Source of the DNA: an uncultured Eggerthella sp.
Lineage (GTDB): Bacteria; Actinomycetota; Coriobacteriia; Coriobacteriales; Eggerthellaceae
DNA: 27,197 nucleotides
Assembly (NCBI GenBank): GCA_900544455.1
Contig: UQVJ01000014.1
Span: 1 to 27,197, forward strand
Direction of reading: 5' to 3'
In this document: positions 22,092 to 27,197 of the stretch, one piece after another
How positions within the stretch are numbered: the stretch's first letter is position 1
Layout of the letters: every line of letters starts with the position of its first letter
Translations under genes and position numbers: made by a program
Notes under the pieces: generated by a model
Databases searched by the model: none
The model's input: only the letters and a program-made list of their open reading frames with translations
What the model was told of the DNA's origin: nothing

Positions 22092-22178
22092 TGGGGTGCT
22101 GCGAATGTTTGGCAAAGCGTTCGCTATTCGATAGGAAAGGGGCGCAGAGGGTGCGTCCTGGAAAGCAAGGAGGAACAT

Positions 22179-22511
22179 ATGGGAAGGCAATCTGACGAGG
22201 CTTTGCAGCTTGCGGATGCAGATGAATTGGTGAACTACCTGATGGGTGCCCACTGCGCTTATATGCAGTGGCGCGAGCTCACCTATTACCTCACCGACGC
22301 AAACGACATTTATTGGCGTGCGCAGGACACCAACGACCTGAACGACAAGGGGCATTTCCCTGATTGCAGCGAGTTAGTTGCTTCGGTGCGTGAATTTGTC
22401 GACTTGCCGTTCTTGGACGGAAAGCACTCCATCCGCGAGGTATTTCCCGAGGCAACCTTCTACGGTTCGGTGAAAATCGAGGGACAGGGTACCCCTGTTC
22501 CCGTTATTTAG
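22179..22511 (+). CDS. Hypothetical protein, 110 aa
   Basis: The ATG at 22179 follows AGCAAGGAGGAACAT, an excellent ribosome site, so the gene is convincing although unnamed. The product begins MGRQSDEALQLADADELVNY, is acidic and rich in Trp/Tyr (YMQWRELTYYLTDANDIYW), and ends SIREVFPEATFYGSVKIEGQ. There is no signal peptide, membrane segment or Cys motif. It is probably cytosolic and helical in its first half. It lies 87 bp after the U32 gene and may be the last gene of the operon. Confidence 0.7.
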   Translation: MGRQSDEALQLADADELVNYLMGAHCAYMQWRELTYYLTDANDIYWRAQDTNDLNDKGHFPDCSELVASVREFVDLPFLDGKHSIREVFPEATFYGSVKIEGQGTPVPVI

Positions 22512-22638
22512 CGGGGGGGGTTCGGCAGCGGCAAGCATCCTTGCCATCGCCTTCGGTGCTGTGCTTTACGATTTCAGTTGATATGCGCAGTCGGTTAAAC
22601 ATTTGAGCTATAGGCTGCTTTCTTGCAGCGAATGGGAG

Positions 22639-22668
22639 CGGGCGCGTAAGCGCCCGTTTCTTGTTTTC
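22639..22668 (+). terminator. Intrinsic terminator before the two-component genes
   Basis: CGGGCGC (22639-22645), loop GTAA, GCGCCCG (22650-22656), then TTTCTTGTTTT. It closes the rseP-to-22511 transcript or a short one after it. Confidence 0.8.
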
Positions 22669-22745
22669 GGGCCGAGTATCTCCTGCTTGGGGTGCTCTCG
22701 CTTGGCGGGGGGGTGGATCGCAATCGCGCAGCGAATACGATCCGA

Positions 22746-22773
22746 TAACGAAATACTGGCTGGCTTTTCGTTA
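22746..22773. promoter_or_regulatory. Inverted repeat upstream of the response regulator gene
   Basis: TAACGAAA (22746-22753) and TTTCGTTA (22766-22773) are perfect inverted copies 12 bp apart, with CCGAT/ATCGG further out. TATCAT (22777-22782) just after it may be the -10. It is a candidate operator, possibly for autoregulation. Confidence 0.5.
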
Positions 22774-22817
22774 CGCTATCATCGGTTTATTCGTTCGATG
22801 CGAAACAAGGGGGATTG

Positions 22818-23492
22818 ATGGCGCGTTTGCTCATTGTTGAAGACGATGTATCTCTGCGAGAGAACCTTGTGCGCATGCTTCAGCTTAAGGGGCATGAGTG
22901 CGTTTGCTGTGAGTTATTCGAAAATGCTACAGCCGAAGCCCTTGCCGCTTCTCCCGATTGCATCTTGCTCGACCTGTCTCTTCCCGGTGCGTATGGCCAC
23001 GAGATCTGTCGTTCAATTCGCCAGGAAAGCAACGTTCCTATCATTGTGCTTACTTCTTCCGATAGCGAGTTCGACGAGGTTATGAGCATGAGTGTTGGTG
23101 CGGATGATTACGTGGTGAAGCCCTATCGTCCCGCTGTGCTGCTTGCCCGTATTGATCGCGCACTCGCTCGCAGTGGGTCTGTCGATCCGACGCACAGGCA
23201 GCTTGAGCACGGTGGTGTCTCGCTCGATCCCGTGCGAGCAGAGGTTTCGTATCGTGGCAGGAGCGTTGAACTGTCGCGCAATGAGCTTTTGATTCTGCGT
23301 ATCCTCATGGAGAACGCGGGCTCCATCATCTCGCGTGGCGAGCTGATGGACGAGCTGTGGCAAACCGATGCGTTCATTGACGACAACACGCTTACCGTAA
23401 ACGTGAACCGATTGCGCCGCAGCTTGCAATCTGCAGGCGTGCCTGACGGCTTCATTGCCACCCGCCGTGGCTTAGGCTACGTGGTTCGATGA
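22818..23492 (+). CDS. OmpR-family response regulator (BceR-like), 224 aa
   Basis: The receiver domain has the acidic pocket VEDD (E8-D10), phospho-acceptor D52 in ILLDLSLPG, T/S in VLTSSDS and K in YVVKPY. The C-terminal winged helix has LSRNELLILRILMENAGSII, RGELMDELW and NVNRLRRSL, ending RRGLGYVVR. Start ATG 22818 follows AAGGGGGATTG; a TTG just before it is in frame but less likely. It is coupled to the kinase by ATGA overlap. With the downstream ATPase and FtsX-like permease, the set resembles BceRS-BceAB modules that sense and resist cell-wall-active peptides. Base composition is nearer the upstream operons than the kinase. Confidence 0.93.
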   Translation: MARLLIVEDDVSLRENLVRMLQLKGHECVCCELFENATAEALAASPDCILLDLSLPGAYGHEICRSIRQESNVPIIVLTSSDSEFDEVMSMSVGADDYVVKPYRPAVLLARIDRALARSGSVDPTHRQLEHGGVSLDPVRAEVSYRGRSVELSRNELLILRILMENAGSIISRGELMDELWQTDAFIDDNTLTVNVNRLRRSLQSAGVPDGFIATRRGLGYVVR

Positions 23493-24706
23493 GGGCCTTA
23501 ATTCGGGGAAACGCTTCGGCTACGCAGGAGCCCGGCTCACCCGCCTGCCCGGAGCCGGGCTCGCTGGCGGCCGCGCTCAACTCGCCAGCCGACCCGCCGC
23601 GCGGTCCCGCGCCCGCTTCGCCCGAGCCCACTCCGCCCGCTGCCGAAAGCCGCGCCGACCGTTTGGAGCGTGCCTATTCCTTCGGTGCGTACCTCCGTTC
23701 GCGCGCCGGGTTCGCGTTTGGCGTGATCGCTCTGATAGCTGTGGTGGCTGGCATCATGGCCGGTACTGGTTCGAACGCTTCGGCGATCGCGCTCGTTTCC
23801 CTCTGCGAAGCCCTGTTCGCCTGCGTTGCGCTTGCTGTGGGGTTTTTGCGCGACCGCGAGTTCTACCAGCAGCTGGACTTGTTCTGCGATTCGCACGAAA
23901 ACGCGCGCTACCTCTCGTCGATCCTAGACGAGCCGCGCACGCTCGAAGGCTCTATCGCCTACCGTGCGCTCGCCGTGCAGGGCAAGGCCGCTTCCGACGA
24001 ACTAGCCGCCCGATCTCACGACATGAAGGAGTACCGCGACTACATCGAGCTGTGGGTTCACGAAACCAAAACGCCCATTGCATCGGCGCAGTTAGCCCTG
24101 TCAAACCTTCATGGGCCCGAGATCGGCAAGATCCGCGGCGACCTCGACCGCATCGAATCCCGCGTCGATCAAGCGCTTTACTACGCGCGCTCGACAACCT
24201 TAAGCGAAGACTTCTCCATCGAGGAGCTCAACCTTGCGGCGCTTGCGCGCAAGGCGTGCCGCCAACGGTCCCGCACGCTGATCGGCGCAGGGGTCTCGCT
24301 CGAGTTCGCCATCGACGAGGCGCTCGAGGTGCTCGCCGACGCGAAATGGACCGACTTCATCATCGGCCAGGTGTTGGAGAATTCGGCGAAGTACGGCGCA
24401 AAGACCATTCGATTCGAAAGTTCAGTGAAGAACGTGGGCACGAAAGACGGCTGCATCGAGCTAGCTATCGGTGATGACGGCGACGGCATCCCCGCTGCCG
24501 ATGTGCCGCGCGTGTTCGACCGAGGCTTTACGGGAAGCCAGGGCCGCGCACATCACAAGGCGACGGGCATGGGACTCTACCTTGCCGCCGTGGCCTGCGA
24601 AAGAATGGGCCTTGGCTTGCGAATTTCCTCAGAAGAGGGAATGGGCACCACCGTCGCGCTGGCCTTCCCCCTTAACCGCACGCGCATGGATTTGGCGGGA
24701 ACCTAG
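23489..24706 (+). CDS. Sensor histidine kinase (BceS-like, short sensing region), 405 aa
   Basis: Two membrane helices with only a very short outer loop (about 75-120, with FGVIALIAVVAGIMAGTG then ALVSLCEALFACVALAVGF) are the mark of intramembrane-sensing kinases that rely on a transporter. The H-box is LWVHETKTPIAS (H191), the N-box QVLENSAKYGA (N298), then DDGDGIPAADVPRVFDRGF and TGMGLYLAAVACE. The first ~60 residues are an odd Pro/Ala/Glu-rich extension, absent from typical BceS. GC content rises sharply from here, and a 10-bp inverted repeat lies in codons 14-25 (23529-23561). The ATG at 23489 overlaps the regulator's stop. Confidence 0.92.
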   Translation: MRALIRGNASATQEPGSPACPEPGSLAAALNSPADPPRGPAPASPEPTPPAAESRADRLERAYSFGAYLRSRAGFAFGVIALIAVVAGIMAGTGSNASAIALVSLCEALFACVALAVGFLRDREFYQQLDLFCDSHENARYLSSILDEPRTLEGSIAYRALAVQGKAASDELAARSHDMKEYRDYIELWVHETKTPIASAQLALSNLHGPEIGKIRGDLDRIESRVDQALYYARSTTLSEDFSIEELNLAALARKACRQRSRTLIGAGVSLEFAIDEALEVLADAKWTDFIIGQVLENSAKYGAKTIRFESSVKNVGTKDGCIELAIGDDGDGIPAADVPRVFDRGFTGSQGRAHHKATGMGLYLAAVACERMGLGLRISSEEGMGTTVALAFPLNRTRMDLAGT

Positions 24707-24769
24707 CCGGCGTCCATCGCAAACCGCGATCCGCCTGCGCACGGCCTGTCGGCGCCGATGGCGGCTAAC

Positions 24770-24796
24770 CTTACAGAATCGTAAGTTTGCGGTAAG
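24770..24796. promoter_or_regulatory. Candidate response-regulator binding site before the ABC genes
   Basis: CTTAC-AGAATC-GTAAG (24770-24785) is a perfect 5-bp dyad, and GTAAG recurs at 24792-24796, 11 bp (one turn) further on. Repeats phased by about one turn upstream of the ABC genes are typical of OmpR/BceR-type regulator sites. It lies ~75 bp before the ATPase start. Confidence 0.55.
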
Positions 24797-24868
24797 GCCC
24801 TTCGATGGCTCCGCTTTCGTGAGCGTCGCATCATGGGGATATACCGAATCGAAGAGAAAGGAATCCCC

Positions 24869-25738
24869 ATGACCATGGTTACCGCAACCCCTCCGGCAGG
24901 CATCTCGAGCGCGGGCGCGCCTGATAACCGCAACGTCCTGCTCTCTGTGCGCGACGTTCAGAAGGTCTACGGCTCGCGCGAAGCCGTCACGCGTGCGCTC
25001 GATGACGTATCGTTCGACATCTGCGAAGGCGAGTTCGTTGGTGTGATGGGCCCGTCGGGCTCGGGCAAGAGCACGCTTTTGAACTGTATCTCCACCATCG
25101 ACACCGTGACCAGCGGGAACATCATCCTGAACGGGCTTGACATCACGCAGCTGCGCAGCCGCCAGCTCTCAAAGTTCCGTCGCGATGACCTGGGCTTCAT
25201 CTTTCAGGACGCGAACCTGCTAGACACGCTGACCGGTTTCGAGAACATCGCCCTGGCCCTTACCATCAAGGGCGAGAAGGCCGATGCCGTTCGCACGAAG
25301 GTCGACCGCACCGCCGACTTGCTTGGTGTGGCAGACGTTCTGCAGAAATACCCGCGTCAGATGTCGGGCGGACAGCGTCAGCGCGTTGCCGCGGCGCGCG
25401 CCATCGTCGCCGACCCGAAGCTGGTTTTGGCTGACGAGCCCACCGGCGCGCTCGATTCGCGCAACGCCGCCGTTCTTCTTGAAACGCTTGAAGTGCTGAA
25501 CGAGAAGCTGAACGCCACCATCATGATGGTCACGCACGACGCGGTTGCGGCATCGTACGCCGATCGCATCCTGTTCATCAAGGACGGCAAGCTGTTCAAC
25601 GAGCTGCGCCGCGGCGATAGCAGCAGAACCGACTTCTACCAGCGCATCCTCGAGGTCCAGGCGTTCCTCTCCGGCAAGCAGGGAGCGTCCTCCGCAGTCG
25701 GTTTCGTAGCCTCGCACGTCACCGCGTTGAGCAACTAG
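24869..25738 (+). CDS. ABC transporter ATP-binding protein (BceA/MacB-like), 289 aa
   Basis: Walker A GPSGSGKST (61-69), Q-loop FIFQDANLLD, signature MSGGQRQRV (165-173), Walker B LVLADEPTGALDS and H-loop MVTHD are intact. The LADEPTGALDS form and the VRDVQKVYG start place it in the LolD/MacB/BceA branch that works with FtsX-like permeases. The first ~25 residues are a low-complexity lead; the C-terminal ~50 residues extend beyond the usual domain. The ATG at 24869 follows AAAGGAATCCCC. It is 11 bp upstream of the permease gene. Likely substrates are lipid II-binding or other wall-active peptides, by analogy. Confidence 0.94.
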   Translation: MTMVTATPPAGISSAGAPDNRNVLLSVRDVQKVYGSREAVTRALDDVSFDICEGEFVGVMGPSGSGKSTLLNCISTIDTVTSGNIILNGLDITQLRSRQLSKFRRDDLGFIFQDANLLDTLTGFENIALALTIKGEKADAVRTKVDRTADLLGVADVLQKYPRQMSGGQRQRVAAARAIVADPKLVLADEPTGALDSRNAAVLLETLEVLNEKLNATIMMVTHDAVAASYADRILFIKDGKLFNELRRGDSSRTDFYQRILEVQAFLSGKQGASSAVGFVASHVTALSN

Positions 25739-25749
25739 GCGGTGGCATC

Positions 25750-27197
25750 ATGTTGATGAAACTTGCCTTGCGCAACGTGCGCCGCAGCATGCGCGACTAC
25801 GCTGTGTATTTTGTCACCCTCACTTTGGGTGTGGCGGTGTTCTACGCCTTCAACGCCATCGGGGACTCGCGCGTGCTCTTCGAAGCCCAAGAGGGTGCCG
25901 CAAATGTGCTCCTGTCGTCCGGCGTGAGCATTTTCGACATCCTTACGCAGGTCATGACCTATTTCAGCGTCGTCGTCGCTGTGGTTTTGGGCTTTCTGGT
26001 CCTATACGCCAACCGGTTCGTGGTCCGAGCGCGAAAGAAGGAGTTCGGCACGTACCTGCTGCTAGGCATGAGCCCGCGCCAGGTTTCCTCGGTGGTACTG
26101 ATGGAAACGTTGATCGTCGGCGTGATCGCACTGCTCGTCGGTCTTGGGCTCGGTTTTTTGATCTCGCAGGCTATCGCCTTCGCCACGGCTGGCATCATCG
26201 GCGTGGCCATCAGCGATTACCATCTGCTATTCAGCGCCCGCTCCGCTGAGCTGACGCTGGGGTGCTTCGCGCTCATCTTCGCCGTGGTGGCCCTTTTCAA
26301 CGCTGTGCAAATCTCACGTTGCAAGCTTGCCACGCTGCTTTCGGCCAACTCCCGCAACGAGCGCATGCCCGTGCGCAACCCCATCGTCTGTCTCATCGTG
26401 TTCGTGCTGTCGTGCCTGATTCTGGCGAAGGCGTATGCCGAGCTCAACCTCGACGGCCTCGTTTACTTCGGCGAGCACTTCCGCACCGCAACCGCATTGA
26501 TGCTCGTCGGCACGCTGGGCCTGTTCTGGTCGGCGTCGGGCTTCTTCATCCTACTGATCCAACGCCTGCGCGGCGTGTACTTCAAGGGACTGGCCATGTT
26601 CACCATGCGCCAAATCGCGGCGAAGGTGAACACCGCGTTCGTGTCGTTATGGACGGTCAGCATCCTTCTGTTCTTCAGCATCGTCGTGTTCTCAACGGGC
26701 TTCAGCCTGGCAACGGTCCTCTCCGATCAGCTAGAGGAGAACACCCAGTTCGATGCGTCCATCCGCGCAAGCCTGATGTCGCTCGACACCTCCGACATGG
26801 AAGCGGTGCCTTCCGAGCAGTACGGCGGGGAAGATGAGAAGGCTGCAGCGATCGAGGAAGCCGAAGCCCAACGCAACGAAATTCACAGGCTATGGCAAGA
26901 GAACGGCGGCTCCACCGCCGCGTATCTCAAGTCGCTCATCCCAGATTGGGACGAATGCGTGGCCGGCTCGGCTCAGGTGGACACATGGCTTGCGAACGAC
27001 TTGACGAACAAGCAGCTTGTCGATGCTTGCGGCTTCACGCTTGAGCAGATCGGTTCCGACGATAACTCCAGCATGGCCGACGAAGGCGTGCAATACGTAT
27101 CATTGTCGCAGTTCAACGCCGCGCGCCAACTTGCAGGCGAAAAGCCGATCGAGCTTGCCGCAAACGAGTACCTGGTTGACAACACGGTCGACAAATC
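25750..27197 (+). CDS. FtsX-like ABC permease (BceB-like), C-terminus beyond window
   Basis: The frame is open to the right edge (482 codons). It starts MLMKLALRNVRRSMRDYAVY with a first helix, then ANRFVVRARKKEFGTYLLLG, the FtsX-like cytosolic loop, and further helices at about 60-80, 110-150, 175-195, 225-245 and 255-280. A sixth comes after FTMRQIAAKVNTAFVSLWTV. From about residue 325 a large extracellular domain begins (DQLEENTQFDASIRASLMSL...). A long outer domain between helices VII and VIII is the peptide-sensing part of BceB transporters. The ATG at 25750 has GGCGGTGG upstream. With the ATPase and RR/HK pair it completes a detoxification module. Confidence 0.92.
   Translation, partial: MLMKLALRNVRRSMRDYAVYFVTLTLGVAVFYAFNAIGDSRVLFEAQEGAANVLLSSGVSIFDILTQVMTYFSVVVAVVLGFLVLYANRFVVRARKKEFGTYLLLGMSPRQVSSVVLMETLIVGVIALLVGLGLGFLISQAIAFATAGIIGVAISDYHLLFSARSAELTLGCFALIFAVVALFNAVQISRCKLATLLSANSRNERMPVRNPIVCLIVFVLSCLILAKAYAELNLDGLVYFGEHFRTATALMLVGTLGLFWSASGFFILLIQRLRGVYFKGLAMFTMRQIAAKVNTAFVSLWTVSILLFFSIVVFSTGFSLATVLSDQLEENTQFDASIRASLMSLDTSDMEAVPSEQYGGEDEKAAAIEEAEAQRNEIHRLWQENGGSTAAYLKSLIPDWDECVAGSAQVDTWLANDLTNKQLVDACGFTLEQIGSDDNSSMADEGVQYVSLSQFNAARQLAGEKPIELAANEYLVDNTVDK

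Overview
The window looks like the chromosome of a Coriobacteriia/Eggerthellales-type gut actinobacterium. The evidence is GC-rich coding DNA, leader-poor tightly packed operons, an MEP-pathway block (uppS-cdsA-dxr-rseP-ispG-proS), and a BceRSAB-like two-component/ABC module. This placement is an inference from gene content and composition; there is no 16S or other marker in the window.

Region 1 (1-3292) is the right end of an integrated phage-like element. It ends at 3248-3292 in a 3' fragment of tRNA-Thr(UGU), running from the anticodon loop to CCA. All its recognisable genes are on the minus strand: an Ala-rich small protein, two overlapping small ORFs with their own terminator, an excisionase-type HTH protein, a hypothetical phage protein, and a replisome-organiser-like gene that runs off the left edge. 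That last gene contains four 11-bp direct repeats beside an AT-rich tract, which looks like an origin. The gene-poor stretches (1776-2095 and 2565-2820) carry about nine G/C-rich hairpins. Their stem sequences differ but stay complementary, most loops are AAA or TTT, and they lack U-tracts. This is the most unusual structure in the window.

Region 2 (3293-8610) begins with the tRNA terminator, a repeat-rich non-coding stretch (36-bp duplication, 20-26-bp inverted repeat with nested stems, three 15-bp repeats) and two minus-strand genes (hypothetical, cupin). It continues with a membrane GT2 glycosyltransferase, a ComF-type phosphoribosyltransferase (minus) and an orphan amino-acid-type solute-binding lipoprotein with a serine-rich tail.

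Region 3 (8650-13350) holds a membrane-anchored HtrA protease, a shikimate/quinate dehydrogenase next to type I dehydroquinate dehydratase, and pyrH-frr. Intrinsic terminators separate the transcription units.

Region 4 (13380-22511) is the isoprenoid/envelope operon. uppS (C55 carrier), cdsA (CDP-diacylglycerol) and dxr (MEP pathway) overlap or nearly touch. A 0.6-kb gap with two inverted-repeat structures follows. Then come rseP (site-2 protease with no evident PDZ and a roughly 95-residue insertion), ispG, proS, a U32 peptidase-family protein and a small hypothetical gene.

Region 5 (22640-27197) is a response regulator/histidine kinase pair translationally coupled by an ATGA overlap, then an ATP-binding protein and a FtsX-like permease that runs off the right edge. 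A CTTAC/GTAAG-type candidate operator lies between kinase and transporter. GC content visibly rises from the kinase onward.
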